Origin: Gemmata sp051859125
GTDB lineage: Bacteria > Planctomycetota > Planctomycetia > Gemmatales > Gemmataceae
Reading direction: 5' to 3'
DNA: 64,000 nt
Assembly: GCF_051859125.1 (NCBI RefSeq)
Contig: NZ_JBHYGG010000001.1
Coordinates: 124,001-188,000 of the forward strand
Under the pieces are notes generated by a model. The model did not search any database, was not told the DNA's origin, and was given only the letters and a program-made list of their open reading frames with translations. The stretch's first letter is position 1. Every line of letters starts with the position of its first letter. Position numbers and translations under genes: made by a program. Shown in pieces: positions 32,561 through 42,150 of the stretch.

Positions 32561-34168
32561 TCACTTCGCCTTGGGGGCCGTGGTGTACGGCGCGTCGTCC
32601 GTGCGGAACGGCGTCGCGGGCAGCCCGTCCTTGTTGAACAGGTTCAGCGTCGGGTTCGCGAAGTTCACCCACCCGTACCGCACCGCGGCCACCTTCTCGA
32701 CCTTGTCGCTGGTGACGGCGACGGTGTCGCCCTTGATGGTCGCCTTCGCGGGGTGGAACACGCCGTCGGCCGCGGCCGCGGTGAACCCGGCGAGGTCACC
32801 GTCCTTGGCCACGAGCCCGCCCCCGACGTGGTCGAACGTGAGCGTGGCGGCCGAGCCCTCGAACTTCGCCTCCTTGAACACCGGGCCGCTGAACCCGATC
32901 TTCTTGCCGTACTCGATCCCGAGCGCCGCCAGCGCGAGCCGCTCGCCGACCGGCTGCTTCGGCTTCGGGTGGATGTCCTTCTCGTTGCCGACGTCGGTGA
33001 TGACGGCCAGCCCGACCTTCGGGAGCTTCTTCGTGGTGTAGAGCTGCGCGTCGCGGAGCTCGGCGTAGGTCACCGCGCTCGGGTTCCCGTTCCCGAACGG
33101 GGCGAGCTGGACGACCATGAACGGCAGGTCGCACCCGAACCGCTTCCGCCAGTCCTCGATCATCGCCGGGAACAGGGTCCGGTACTCGAACGCGCGGCCG
33201 GTGTTCGACTCGCCCTGGTACCAGATCGCGCCCTTGACCTTGAACGCCAGCAGCGGGTGGATCATCGCGTTGTAGAGGACGCCCGGGGTGCCGGGGCCGA
33301 GGTCCGGGGCCTTCGCGCCGGGCTTCGCGGGCTCCTTCGGGGCCGGCTTGCCGTCGGCCTTGGCCTTCGCCGCGTCGGCCTTCCACTTCTCGTGCGCCGT
33401 CTCGTAGGCGGCCAGCGCCGCCTTCTGGTCGTAGGCCGCGTGCTGCTTCGCGGCGGCCCGGCCGGCGTCGGCGTAGTGCTTCAGCGCCGGGTCCGCGTCG
33501 AGCGCCTCGGTGCTGGCCCACGCCTGGGCCGGGGTGCCGCCCCACGAGCTGTGGATCAGGCCGACCGGGACGCCGAGTTCCTTCTGGAGCTTCTGGCCGA
33601 AGTGGTACCCGACGGCCGAGAACCCGCCGACGGTCCCGGGGCCGGACTCGGTCCAGGTCGTGAAGTGGCCCAGGTCGTCCTGGCCGGCGATGGGCTGCGG
33701 GGCGGTCCGCTGCTTGACCGTGAACAGCCGCAGGTGCGGGTTCTTCGCCCCCTCCTTCACCTTGTCCGGCGTCTCGCTCATGTCCACCGGCCACCACATG
33801 TTGGACTGGCCGGAGCACACCCACACCTCGCCCACGGCGACGTTCTTGAACGCGACCGTGTTCTTCCCCTTCAGCTCCAGGGCGTACTCGGTGCCGGCCT
33901 TCTGGGCCGGGAGCTTGACGAGCCAGTTGCCGTCCTTGTCGGCGGTCGCGGTGGCGGCCGCGGCCGCGGCCTCCCCGGCGGCCTTGCGCTCAAGCTTGAC
34001 GGCGACCTCCTCGCCCGGCGCGGCGGTGCCGTACACGGCGAGTTCCACGCCCTGCTGGAGGACCATGTTGTCGGAGAACAGCGGGTGCGGCTTGACGTCG
34101 GCGCGGGCGGCACCGGCGGACAGCCCGCCGACGAGCGCGGCGAGCGCGAGAACCTTCAGCGAACGCAT
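32561..34168 (-). CDS. Secreted sialate O-acetylesterase family protein
   Basis: This 535-residue protein has a signal peptide (MRSLKVLALAALVGGLSAGAARA) and the SASA/DUF303 layout. An N-terminal beta domain (LFSDNMVLQQGVELAVYGTA) is typical, and the catalytic serine lies in VWVCSGQSNMWWPVDMSETPD. Further motifs are GLIHSSWGGTPAQAWAS, GAIWYQGESNTGRA and a C-terminal DIHPKPKQPVGERLA carrying the Asp-His pair. A Lys/Ala/Pro-rich insert lies at about residues 260-300. It likely removes acetyl groups from sialic acid or plant and algal polysaccharides outside the cell. The ATG at 34168 has CCGGAG nine bases upstream. Confidence 0.88.
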   Translation of the reverse strand: MRSLKVLALAALVGGLSAGAARADVKPHPLFSDNMVLQQGVELAVYGTAAPGEEVAVKLERKAAGEAAAAAATATADKDGNWLVKLPAQKAGTEYALELKGKNTVAFKNVAVGEVWVCSGQSNMWWPVDMSETPDKVKEGAKNPHLRLFTVKQRTAPQPIAGQDDLGHFTTWTESGPGTVGGFSAVGYHFGQKLQKELGVPVGLIHSSWGGTPAQAWASTEALDADPALKHYADAGRAAAKQHAAYDQKAALAAYETAHEKWKADAAKAKADGKPAPKEPAKPGAKAPDLGPGTPGVLYNAMIHPLLAFKVKGAIWYQGESNTGRAFEYRTLFPAMIEDWRKRFGCDLPFMVVQLAPFGNGNPSAVTYAELRDAQLYTTKKLPKVGLAVITDVGNEKDIHPKPKQPVGERLALAALGIEYGKKIGFSGPVFKEAKFEGSAATLTFDHVGGGLVAKDGDLAGFTAAAADGVFHPAKATIKGDTVAVTSDKVEKVAAVRYGWVNFANPTLNLFNKDGLPATPFRTDDAPYTTAPKAK

Positions 34169-34281
34169 GTGTGAAACTCCGGGGAGGTGCGTGAGGGGCA
34201 CGCGAGGTAGGCGAGCGACAGGTTAATCGGTTCGCGCGGGAATAGCAACGACCCGCCGGCGGATTGCCGGCGCCGGGCCGT

Positions 34282-36390
34282 TCAGTTGTCGGGGTCGAGG
34301 CCGAGCTCCTCGGCCCGCGGCCGGTCGCGGAGCGCCCCCGGGGGCGACAGTTCGGTCAGGACGCGGAACAGTGCGACCGTCAGGGTCGTCCGGGCGGCCG
34401 CGAGGAGCCGCAGGTTCTCGGGGCTCCGCCGGGCCGCGAGGGCCGCCGCCTCGCGGTGCGCCGCGGCCGCGACGTGGAGTTGCTCGACGGCCGTGCCCGT
34501 GAACCGCAGCACGTTCGCCAGTTGCGCCAGGGCCAGGACCGCCGTGCGGCGGTACTTCTCGGTCGGGTGCTTGCGGGCCACGGGGCCGATCACCGCGACG
34601 GCCTCGCGGTACGCCCCCTCGGCCCCGGCGAGCTTGTTGTGGTTGAACAGCGCGTTCCCCTCGTTCACCAGCGAGTCGGTGAGCTTCCACCGCGGCTCGG
34701 GGTCGCTCGGGGACGCGTCGGCCCACTTGCGGGCGGCGTCGGCCGCGGCCCGGTACTCGGCCGCGGACTGCGGGTGGTTGTCGTTCAGGTACTCGAGGAA
34801 CCCGAGCCAGTGGGACACGTCGGCGAGGTCGTTGAGCCACTCGATCGAGCCGCCGGACTGCGACCCGACCTCGTCGCGGAACTGTCGGACGGACGCGATC
34901 AGCTTGTTCCGGTACTCGCGGAACTCCGGCCCCTCGAACCGGGTGTCGCGGGAGAACTCGTAGAGGGTCGTGCGGATCACCTGCCGGGCGATCTGGAGGT
35001 TCTCCTCGGCGTGCCCCCGGGCGGCCTCGGCCCGGGCCCGCTCGGTCTCGGCCGCCGCCTTCTGCGTCTGCGCCGCGGCGAACGACGCGGTGAGCTGGTC
35101 GCGGGCCTCCTCGGCGGCGGTCCGGAGCGCGTCGGCGTCGGCGCGGGCGCGCTCCGCGTCGCCGCGGGCCGCCTGCTCGACCGACACGGACCGGGCCAGT
35201 GCGACGGCCAGGCCGCTGGTGACCGCGCACCCGCACGCGGACATGCCCAGGAACAGCGCCGGGATCGGGTTCCGCCGGACCCACCGGCACGACCGCTCGA
35301 ACGCGCCGATGGGCCGGGCCTCGATCGGGAGCCCGGCGAGGAAGCGGCTCAACTCGTCGAGCAGGTCCCGCATCGTCAGGTAGCGGCGGGCGGGGTCCTT
35401 CTCCAGGCACTTGGCCACGATCACGCCGAGGTCCCGCGGGAGGGCCGGCACGGCCTTGCGGATCGACGGCGGGTCCACCCGGAGGATCTTGTCCATCACC
35501 TCGGCCGCGTCCGAGCCGACGAACGGCGGGCGACCGGTCAGCAGCTCGTAGAGCACCGCACCGAGGCCGTACACGTCGACCCCGGGCCCGACCCGGCGGC
35601 TCCCGCGGACCTGCTCGGGGGCCATGTAGTTCGGGGTCCCGCACGCCATCCCCGGGACGGTCAGGTCGAGCCCGCCCTCCATCGCCTTCGCGAGCCCGAA
35701 GTCCGTGACCTTGGGGACGAGCACGACCGGGGCGACCCCGTCCGCGGCCACCGGGCCCTCCTCCGTGGGGTCCGGCTCCGCCCCGGCGAGGCTCTCCTCG
35801 GTCCCGAGGAGGATGTTCGCGGGCTTGAGGTCGCGGTGGACGATGCCGTTTTCGTGCGCGTGGAGGATGCCGCGGCCGATGGCGACGGCGAGCTGGACCG
35901 CGAGCCGCGGGGCGACGGGCTTCTCGCCCTGCCACCGGCGGAGCGTCCCGCCCTCGACCAGTTCGAGGGCCATGTAGGCGAACCCGCCGTGCTCGCCCAC
36001 GTCGTGGACCTGGACGATGTTCGGGTGCCGGAGCCGCGCCCCGGCCTCGGCCTCGAGCCGGAACCGGGCCTTGTCCTCGGTGCTGGCGTGCGGCCCGGCG
36101 ATGATGACCTTGAGCGCGACGAGGCGGTTCAGGTTCCGCTGGCGGGCGCGGTACACGACGCCCATGCCGCCCCGGCCCAGCTCGCCGAGGATCTCGTACC
36201 CCGGGAAGTTGACCGGCGTCGGGTGGGCCGTGTGGATGACGATGGGGCCGCTGGGCAGGGTGTGGAACAGGTCCGACGACGCCCCGTTGTGCGGCTCGGT
36301 GAGGGGCGCGAGCGGGTCGACCTGGCTGCCGGGGTCAGGTGTCGCGTCCGGGGCGGGCGGGACGCGGAGGATTCGCGTTGAGTCGCTCAT
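34282..36390 (-). CDS. Membrane Ser/Thr protein kinase with C-terminal helical repeat domain
   Basis: This 702-residue Hanks-type kinase has a Pro-rich N-terminus, then a canonical catalytic domain at about 65-350. It shows GELGRGGMGVVYRA, VALKVI, HRDLKPANILLG, VTDFGLAKAM and GTPNYMAPEQVRG. An insert of about 25 residues lies between the catalytic loop and DFG. One membrane helix (ALFLGMSACGCAVTSGLAVALA) separates it from an Ala/Arg/Glu coiled coil and a TPR-like helical domain to the C-terminus. This is a frequent planctomycete architecture; the outer part probably binds partner proteins or ligands. Unlike the kinase at 7868, all catalytic motifs are intact. It begins 82 bases after the TRIC channel gene. 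Confidence 0.9.
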   Translation of the reverse strand: MSDSTRILRVPPAPDATPDPGSQVDPLAPLTEPHNGASSDLFHTLPSGPIVIHTAHPTPVNFPGYEILGELGRGGMGVVYRARQRNLNRLVALKVIIAGPHASTEDKARFRLEAEAGARLRHPNIVQVHDVGEHGGFAYMALELVEGGTLRRWQGEKPVAPRLAVQLAVAIGRGILHAHENGIVHRDLKPANILLGTEESLAGAEPDPTEEGPVAADGVAPVVLVPKVTDFGLAKAMEGGLDLTVPGMACGTPNYMAPEQVRGSRRVGPGVDVYGLGAVLYELLTGRPPFVGSDAAEVMDKILRVDPPSIRKAVPALPRDLGVIVAKCLEKDPARRYLTMRDLLDELSRFLAGLPIEARPIGAFERSCRWVRRNPIPALFLGMSACGCAVTSGLAVALARSVSVEQAARGDAERARADADALRTAAEEARDQLTASFAAAQTQKAAAETERARAEAARGHAEENLQIARQVIRTTLYEFSRDTRFEGPEFREYRNKLIASVRQFRDEVGSQSGGSIEWLNDLADVSHWLGFLEYLNDNHPQSAAEYRAAADAARKWADASPSDPEPRWKLTDSLVNEGNALFNHNKLAGAEGAYREAVAVIGPVARKHPTEKYRRTAVLALAQLANVLRFTGTAVEQLHVAAAAHREAAALAARRSPENLRLLAAARTTLTVALFRVLTELSPPGALRDRPRAEELGLDPDN

Positions 36391-36472
36391 GCCCTGGGCC
36401 CGGGCGGTGTGGCAACGACGGAGGTCGCATTCTACCCCCGCCGCGGCCGGAATGCGACGCCGGTTCGGGGTT

Positions 36473-37144
36473 TCACCCGACCGAACCCCGGTGCTGCTTC
36501 GGGTCCTTCCAGTACAGCGGCCGCGTCTTCCAGTCGTACCGCACCGCGAGCAGGCGCATCGCGATCCCCGCCGCGGCACCGGCCGCCGCCGCGAGCGGCT
36601 CGTACCCGTCGACGCACGCGGTGAGGCCCACGAACACCCCGGCCGCCACGACCGCCGCCATGCCGTAGTACTGCCCCGGCTTGAACAGGACCGGCTCCTC
36701 GCGGGTCAACACGTCCCGCAGCACGCCGCCCCCGACCGCGTTCACCACGCCGACGAGGACCGCCCCGAGGTGGCCCAGGCCCGCCGCCTGCGACCGGTCC
36801 GCCCCGACGACCGCGTACACCCCCAGGCCCACCGCGTCGAACACGAGCACGAACAGCGTCAGCCGGCGGCCGAGTTGGTTGATCGCCGCGCCGACCAGTG
36901 TGGCCGCGAGCACGGCCAGAATGATGCGGCTGTCGCGGACCACGGCCGCGGGGCCGGTCTGGAGGAAGATGCCGTCGCGGAGCAGCGCCCCGCCGAGGCC
37001 GGTCACGAACGCGAGCGCGAACACCCCCACGTAGTCGTACCCGCGGCGGACGGCGACGAGCGCCCCGGCCACCGCGGACACGAACGTCGCGAGCACGTCG
37101 AACTCGATCGGGAGCTGGATACAGGGGTCGGGCATACCCGCCAT
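36473..37144 (-). CDS. TRIC/UPF0126-type cation channel
   Basis: This protein of about 223 residues has seven hydrophobic helices in a two-times-three repeat. Each repeat has a glycine-rich turn typical of UPF0126/TRIC: FVTGLGGALLRDGIF in the first and NAVGGGVLRDVLTREEP in the second. Prokaryotic TRIC channels conduct K+ and other monovalent cations. Starts at 37144 and 37135 are both possible; neither has a strong ribosome site. It starts 20 bases after the beta-helix gene stop and precedes the Ser/Thr kinase. The link between these three genes is not evident. Confidence 0.85.
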   Translation of the reverse strand: MAGMPDPCIQLPIEFDVLATFVSAVAGALVAVRRGYDYVGVFALAFVTGLGGALLRDGIFLQTGPAAVVRDSRIILAVLAATLVGAAINQLGRRLTLFVLVFDAVGLGVYAVVGADRSQAAGLGHLGAVLVGVVNAVGGGVLRDVLTREEPVLFKPGQYYGMAAVVAAGVFVGLTACVDGYEPLAAAAGAAAGIAMRLLAVRYDWKTRPLYWKDPKQHRGSVG

Positions 37145-37164
37145 GATAGGCCGGCCGGGGCGGC

Positions 37165-38817
37165 TCACGTCACGGCCGGGCTCAACTGGGACGTGTCGCC
37201 GGTCGCCAGGTTCGTCGCGGTGGCGGTGACGAACCTCATCGCGGGCGGGAGGGCGGCGAACCGGAGTTCGAACGGCGGCGCGTTGCCGCCCGCGTCGGTG
37301 GTCGCGGTCACCGCCCCGAGGAACTTCCGCGCCGAGCCGGCCGCGCCGCTCGCGAAGGACTCGATGCGGAACGTCGTGTTCGGGACGCTGTTCAGCGTGC
37401 CGCGGGCGGTCCGGGTGCCGTCCCCGTTCGCGACCGGGGCGAGGAGCACCGGGAAGTTCTGGAGCCGGTTCGGGCCGGCGTCGGGGTCGCCGGCGTCGTT
37501 CGGGGTCGGCGCGCCGGTCGAGGCGAAGTCGATCGCGATGCCGGCGTTGCCGGAGACGGCGTTCCGCGTGAACGTGTTCCCGGCCGTCGTCGCGGCGGGG
37601 TCGATGTCCACGCTGATCGCGGAATCGAGGTTGAACGCGATCGTGTTCGCGCGCACCGTGTTGCCGGTCGGGCCGACCGCCCCGTCGAACTGGCCGAGGA
37701 AGATGCCGTCGGCGAACGACGCGACCGTGCCGTTCCCGAGCCGGTCGCCCCTCGCGTTGGTCCCGATGAAGTTCCCCTCGATGGTGTTGCTGTTCGAGTC
37801 GCCGTACAGGAACACGCCGTTAAACCCGTTCGCGCCGAGGACGTTCGCCGCGCCCGCCCCCGCACCGCCGATCAGGTTGAAGCTCGCGTTCTCGACGTAC
37901 ACCCCGTCGGCCCCGTTCCCCAGCGCCGCCCGGCCACCGGCCTTGACGCCGATGAAGTTCCCGAGCACCTGGTTCCCGACCGACTGGTCGCGGATGTCGA
38001 TGCCGTCGTCGAAGTTCCCGGACAGTACGTTTCGTTGGGCCGCGGTGGTGCCGCCGACGACGTTGAACCCGCCCCCCTCGATGCGAATGCCGTCGCCGTC
38101 GGCCAGGACCGAGCCGTTGGGGATCGCGGTGCCGCCGGTGACGCTGGTACCGACGAGGTTGCCGACGACCGTGGTGCCGACCGCGTCGGTGAGGCGGAGC
38201 CCCTGCACCGTGTTCCCGGAGATCACGTTCCGCTGCTTCGGGAGCGTGCCGCCGACCGTGTTGGCGCTGCTCCCGGTGAAGACGATGCCGGTGCCGTTCG
38301 GCCGCGCCTGCGACCCGCTCGGGTCGGTGCCGACGAAGTCGCCGACGAGCCGGTGCCCGCCGCCCCAAGTGAGGACGATGCCGGTGCCCGCGAACCGGTT
38401 CACCGCGAGCCCGCGAACGGTGCTCCCGACGTGGTCGGTCAGCGCCAGGCCGTCGGCCCCGGCCCCGGCACTCGTGCCGTTCAGTTCGATCACCGGCCGC
38501 GGGTTGCCGGGGAGGCCGGGCTGCGACCAGCCGTCGATCAAGACGGTGTTGGTTATTGCGGGGAGCGGGGCGGTGGGCGCGATCGACCAGTAGTCGCCGG
38601 GGTCGAACCCGCCGTTCTGGTTCGCGTCGGCGAACCCGGGGTCGCTCACCGGGATCGCGAAGGCGATGGTGTCCGCTCCCGGCGAGGCGTTCGCCCGGGT
38701 GATCGCGTCGCGGAGGGAGCCCGCCCCGCTGTCGGCGGTGGTGGTGACGGTGAACGTGGCCGGCGTCTCGCGGGGTTCCAGGCACTCGGCCGCGAGGCGG
38801 TGGGGCTTCGGCGTCAT
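37165..38817 (-). CDS. Secreted right-handed parallel beta-helix protein
   Basis: This 550-residue protein opens with a short N-terminus containing ECLEPRETPATFTVTTTADSG. A Leu-Glu-x-Arg-x-x-Pro segment of this kind is seen in many planctomycete surface proteins and probably marks export. SGAGSLRDAITRANASPGADTIAF is the usual entry to these beta-helices. Next come about ten turns of the pattern N-x-I/V-x-G-N-x-I/V-G-T, for example GNTVQGLRLTDAVGTTVVGN and GNFIGVKAGGRAALGNGADG. The C-terminal ~110 residues look like a separate beta-sandwich. It is probably a cell-surface or extracellular carbohydrate-binding or lyase-like protein; no catalytic residues are clear. Confidence 0.75.
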   Translation of the reverse strand: MTPKPHRLAAECLEPRETPATFTVTTTADSGAGSLRDAITRANASPGADTIAFAIPVSDPGFADANQNGGFDPGDYWSIAPTAPLPAITNTVLIDGWSQPGLPGNPRPVIELNGTSAGAGADGLALTDHVGSTVRGLAVNRFAGTGIVLTWGGGHRLVGDFVGTDPSGSQARPNGTGIVFTGSSANTVGGTLPKQRNVISGNTVQGLRLTDAVGTTVVGNLVGTSVTGGTAIPNGSVLADGDGIRIEGGGFNVVGGTTAAQRNVLSGNFDDGIDIRDQSVGNQVLGNFIGVKAGGRAALGNGADGVYVENASFNLIGGAGAGAANVLGANGFNGVFLYGDSNSNTIEGNFIGTNARGDRLGNGTVASFADGIFLGQFDGAVGPTGNTVRANTIAFNLDSAISVDIDPAATTAGNTFTRNAVSGNAGIAIDFASTGAPTPNDAGDPDAGPNRLQNFPVLLAPVANGDGTRTARGTLNSVPNTTFRIESFASGAAGSARKFLGAVTATTDAGGNAPPFELRFAALPPAMRFVTATATNLATGDTSQLSPAVT

Positions 38818-38875
38818 TTGCGGGGCTCGGTGCGGTACGGGTGAGGTACGGCCGTTGTACGGAGGCCCGCGGCAC

Positions 38876-39331
38876 TCACCAGAGTTCCGGCGCCGGCACC
38901 TCGTGGTACTCCAGCGCCCACTCCCGCATGAACCGCACCCGCTCGGGCTTGATCCGGTAGACGATGAGAGACGGGTTGTCGATGGTGCCGAGGTGGTGCC
39001 GGAGCAGCGGGTTCGCGTCCCAGATCTCCTGGAGCAGCGGGCGGTCGGTCACCACCTCCGCGACGCCGCTGAGCCGCACCTGGTCGTGCTTGTTGTCGAG
39101 GTAGCACAGCTCGACCTTGGGGTTCGCCGCGATCTCGGTCGTCTTGTGGTACATCTTCAGGTTCGCGACGTAGACCGTGAACCGGTCGGTGCGGACCGGC
39201 GACACGGGGCGGACCCGCGGCTGGTCCCCGTCCGTGGTGGACAGGTACGGGAACCGGTCCGCGGCGATCACGGCCAGGGCGAGATCGGGGACACTGAGCG
39301 GGTCGATAGGTTCGGGGGAGGGCTTTGCCAT
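38876..39331 (-). CDS. PPOX-class (pyridoxamine 5'-phosphate oxidase-like) flavin protein
   Basis: This 151-residue protein has the split-barrel pattern of the FMN-binding PNPOx-like family: RFPYLSTTDGDQPRVRPVSPV, YVANLKMYHKTTEIAANPKVELCYLD and VRLSGVAEVV. The length fits general stress protein 26-type members better than true PdxH. It may bind FMN, F420 or heme; which one cannot be read. The ATG at 39331 (MAKPSPEP) is chosen over an upstream TTG because of GGCAGGTC upstream. It is in the same direction as the beta-helix gene, 58 bases before it. Confidence 0.75.
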   Translation of the reverse strand: MAKPSPEPIDPLSVPDLALAVIAADRFPYLSTTDGDQPRVRPVSPVRTDRFTVYVANLKMYHKTTEIAANPKVELCYLDNKHDQVRLSGVAEVVTDRPLLQEIWDANPLLRHHLGTIDNPSLIVYRIKPERVRFMREWALEYHEVPAPELW

Positions 39332-39699
39332 CGCAAGACCTGCCAACGGGGAGAGTGGGCGAGATCACGGCCCCCCTGCGTGTGGTGCCGGCCGGGACGG
39401 CGTGAGGGCCGCACGCGCTCCGCTGATCGGGGACCGGAGCGGGCGCTCGGTCGGCCGGCGCCGGGAGGGACTGTGTCTACCGTGGTGGGAAGATCTTACC
39501 CGAGAATCGCCGCGCGACAAACGCCGTTTTTCAACACCCGTTGCGCTCGCCGCCGCGCCCCGGGGCCGGTCGCCTCAGGTACCAACACCTGCTACGTGTT
39601 GCGGTTCCGTGGCTCGCAACCGCCGCCGACACTTTCTGACGCCGCTCGGGCACTCCGGCGCGAGCAGCACGCCGCCAGGGGCGCTGCGGAAGTTCGGTC
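39332..39699. other. 368-base spacer with small palindromes, no gene seen
   Basis: This lies between the ArsR gene 3' end and the PPOX gene start. It holds two short inverted repeats, CAACAC-N7-GTGTTG at 39583-39601 and GCGGTT-N11-AACCGC at 39601-39623, which may form a terminator-like double stem for the ArsR transcript. No frame with plausible coding character was found. Confidence 0.4.
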
Positions 39700-40038
39700 T
39701 CACCCGACCTTGGTGTCGCCGCACGGGAGCTCGAGCCGGCAGCACCCGAGGTTGAGCGCCTCGCGGGGGACCCCCGCGGCCTCGGCCTCTTCGAGCATCC
39801 CGGGCTTCAGCGCGTAGTGGACGAACCGGCCCCGCTTCGTCCCACGGATCAGCCCCGCGTGCTTCAACACGGTCAGGTGGTGCGACACGTTGACCGGCGC
39901 GACCGCGAGCATCTCGGCGATCTCGGTCACGTTGTGCGGGCCGTCCGCGAGGAACCGCACGATCTTCAGCCGCTCGGGCGCGGCCAGCGCGCCGAGGAGC
40001 AGTGCGCACCGCTTCGGGTCCAGAGGGTCTTTCGCCAC
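39700..40038 (-). CDS. ArsR-family winged-helix transcriptional regulator
   Basis: This 112-residue DNA-binding protein has the helix-turn-helix NVTEIAEMLAVAPVNVSHHLTVLKHAGLI and the wing RGTKRGRFVHYAL. A Cys pair and a further Cys in the tail (GCCRLELPCG) could bind a metal or react with thiols, but the classical ArsR ELCVCD helix motif is absent. It starts with GTG at 40038, supported by AGGAG eight bases upstream. No metal transporter is adjacent, so its targets are unknown. A long inverted repeat lies upstream at 40117-40183. Confidence 0.85.
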   Translation of the reverse strand: MAKDPLDPKRCALLLGALAAPERLKIVRFLADGPHNVTEIAEMLAVAPVNVSHHLTVLKHAGLIRGTKRGRFVHYALKPGMLEEAEAAGVPREALNLGCCRLELPCGDTKVG

Positions 40039-40116
40039 GATCGCTCCTGTACAACGCGGCCCCGGGCGCGCCGGGGCCAGAACTCATGCTGAATCGCGGC
40101 GGACCGTTTCCGTTCT

Positions 40117-40183
40117 GTAGCCGGCCTCTGTGAGGCCGGACCTGCGGGACGCGCACAGGCCCGGCCTCACAGAGGCCGGCTAC
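40117..40183. repeat. Perfect 23-bp inverted repeat
   Basis: Arms 40117-40139 and 40161-40183 are exact reverse complements over 23 bases, with a 21-base loop. Each arm also contains a smaller palindrome, CCGGCCTC-TGT-GAGGCCGG. It sits between the radical SAM gene 3' end and the ArsR gene start, both on the minus strand. It may be a repeated palindromic unit or a terminator for the radical SAM transcript. Confidence 0.75.
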
Positions 40184-40290
40184 AATCAGCGCTCGACCCG
40201 GCTCCAGGAGGTTCGCGTCTCGTGTGCCGAACGCATCGGGCTTCCCACTTTGAACCTTGAAGTCGAACCTCGAAACTCCCGGTCTCGGGC

Positions 40291-42150
40291 TCACCCGCCG
40301 CAGCCGGTCGGCCCCTTCTCCCCGTCCCCGCCGACGGCCTCGGCCATCACGCCGAGTTGCACCACGCTGCGGGCCTGCTCCTTCTCCAGGTACGCCCGGC
40401 CCTTCTTCACGTTCACGTGGTCCCACGGGAGCCGCTCGCTCACCGGGCGCTGCCGGGTGCGGTAGAAGTCCACGTCGATGTTCAGGTCGCGGAACGCGTC
40501 CCACCACAGTTGCGGGTTGAAGCACTCCCGCCACCCGTCGAACCGCGCGCCGCGCTTCCACGCCTCGTACAGCCCCGGGCTCACCCGGCGGTCGCCGCGG
40601 GTCAGGATGCCCTCGAGCAGGCTCGTCTCGACGTCGTGCTGCTTGATCTTCACCGCCTTCACCCGCTTGCGGCGGTGCAGGTGCTCCCCGGCCCAGCGGA
40701 AGTACTCGCGGGTCTGCATCCCGTTCCACTGGTACGGCGTGTGCGGCTTCGGGATGAAGTTCGAGACCGAGGCGATCACCTCCTTGTCGCGGCCGCCGAA
40801 CTCGCGGCCCACGCGGCTGATCGTCTCGGCCAGGTCCACGATCCCGTCGAGGTCCACGGTCCGCTCGCCGGGGAGCCCGCACAGGAAGTACAGCTTGACG
40901 TGCGACATCCCCTCCTTGAACGCGGCCCGGCACCCCTCGATGAGGTCGTCGTTCTTGATCGGCTTGCGGATCTGCGTCCGCATGTCGTCGCGGGCCACCT
41001 CGGGGGCGAGCGTCATCCCGGCCCGCCGCCACCCGGACGTGAGCTTCGGCACGCTGCGGAGCTGGTGGTTCACCCGCAGGCTCGGGAGCGAGACGTTCAC
41101 CCCGAGCGGGCCGAACACCTCGTGCATCCGCCGCACCAGCTCCTCGAAGTGCGGGTAGTCGCTGCTCGACAGCGACAGCAGGCTGATCTCGTTCATCCCC
41201 GTGTTGCGGTAGCTCTCGAGTGCCGCCTGCACGATGGTCTCGACGCTCCGCACCCGCAGGGGCCGCTTGATGACCGTCGACTGGCAGAACCGGCACTGCC
41301 ACGGGCACCCCCGCATGATCTCGATGGCGATGCGGTCGTGGGGCGTCTGCACGAACGACACGACCGGCTTCGTCGGCAGCGGGATGGCGTCGAGGTCCTG
41401 GTCGATCGTGCAGCTCTCGATCTGCATCGGCACGTCGGCCCGCGTGCGGTTCACGGCCGCGATGGTGCCGTCGCCGTGGTAGTCGAACTCGTAGAAGACC
41501 GGCGCGTAGGCCCACGCGGTGCTGCCCACCAACTCGGCGAGCATTTCGAGCCGCCGCTCGGGGCTCGTGTCGCCCTCGCGGACCGCGACCTCCTTGAGCG
41601 CCATCCACTTTTCCATGACCCACGGCAGCGACTCCTCGCCGTCGCCGATCACGAACAGGTCGACGAACGGCGCGAGGAGCTCCGGGTTCTGCGCGCCGGG
41701 GCCGCCGGCGACGATCAGCGGGTCGGTGACCCGGCGGTCGCGCGAGAAGTGCGGGATGCCCCCGAGGTCGATCATCGTGAGCAGGTTCGTGTAGCACACC
41801 TCGTACTGGAGGCTGAACCCGACGAGGTCGAACTCGCGGAGCGGGGTGAACGTCTCCAGGCTGTAGAGCGGGAGGCGGTTCCGGCGGAGTTCGGCCTCGA
41901 AGTCGAGCCACGGGGCGAACGCCCGCTCGCACGCCCACTGCGGGTCGTTGTTCATGATCGTGTAGAGCACCTGGAGGCCGTGGTGGCTCATGCCGATCGT
42001 GTACGCGTCCGGGAAGCACATGCAGAGCTTGCCGCGGACCTGGCGGTGGTCCTTGGGCGTGGAGTTGAGTTCGCCGCCGGTGTACTGGGCGGGGGTCTTC
42101 ACCCGCGGCAGCACCCGCATGACGGCGTCTCGAAGTGCGGTGTTCAGCAT
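40291..42150 (-). CDS. B12-binding-like radical SAM protein, TIGR03960 family
   Basis: This 619-residue protein has the TIGR03960 layout. An N-terminal cobalamin-binding-like domain includes CMCFPDAYTIGMSHHGLQVLYTIMN and DLVGFSLQYEVCYTNLLTMIDLGG. The radical SAM core carries the 4Fe-4S motif CPWQCRFC (C-x3-C-x2-C) near residue 300 and then LSLSSSDYPHFEELV. Elsewhere this family is often fused or adjacent to a TIGR03936 protein; the partner is not seen here. The reaction is unknown. The ATG at 42150 starts MLNTALRDAVMRVLPRV; no ribosome site is evident. An AT-rich promoter region lies upstream. Confidence 0.88.
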   Translation of the reverse strand: MLNTALRDAVMRVLPRVKTPAQYTGGELNSTPKDHRQVRGKLCMCFPDAYTIGMSHHGLQVLYTIMNNDPQWACERAFAPWLDFEAELRRNRLPLYSLETFTPLREFDLVGFSLQYEVCYTNLLTMIDLGGIPHFSRDRRVTDPLIVAGGPGAQNPELLAPFVDLFVIGDGEESLPWVMEKWMALKEVAVREGDTSPERRLEMLAELVGSTAWAYAPVFYEFDYHGDGTIAAVNRTRADVPMQIESCTIDQDLDAIPLPTKPVVSFVQTPHDRIAIEIMRGCPWQCRFCQSTVIKRPLRVRSVETIVQAALESYRNTGMNEISLLSLSSSDYPHFEELVRRMHEVFGPLGVNVSLPSLRVNHQLRSVPKLTSGWRRAGMTLAPEVARDDMRTQIRKPIKNDDLIEGCRAAFKEGMSHVKLYFLCGLPGERTVDLDGIVDLAETISRVGREFGGRDKEVIASVSNFIPKPHTPYQWNGMQTREYFRWAGEHLHRRKRVKAVKIKQHDVETSLLEGILTRGDRRVSPGLYEAWKRGARFDGWRECFNPQLWWDAFRDLNIDVDFYRTRQRPVSERLPWDHVNVKKGRAYLEKEQARSVVQLGVMAEAVGGDGEKGPTGCGG

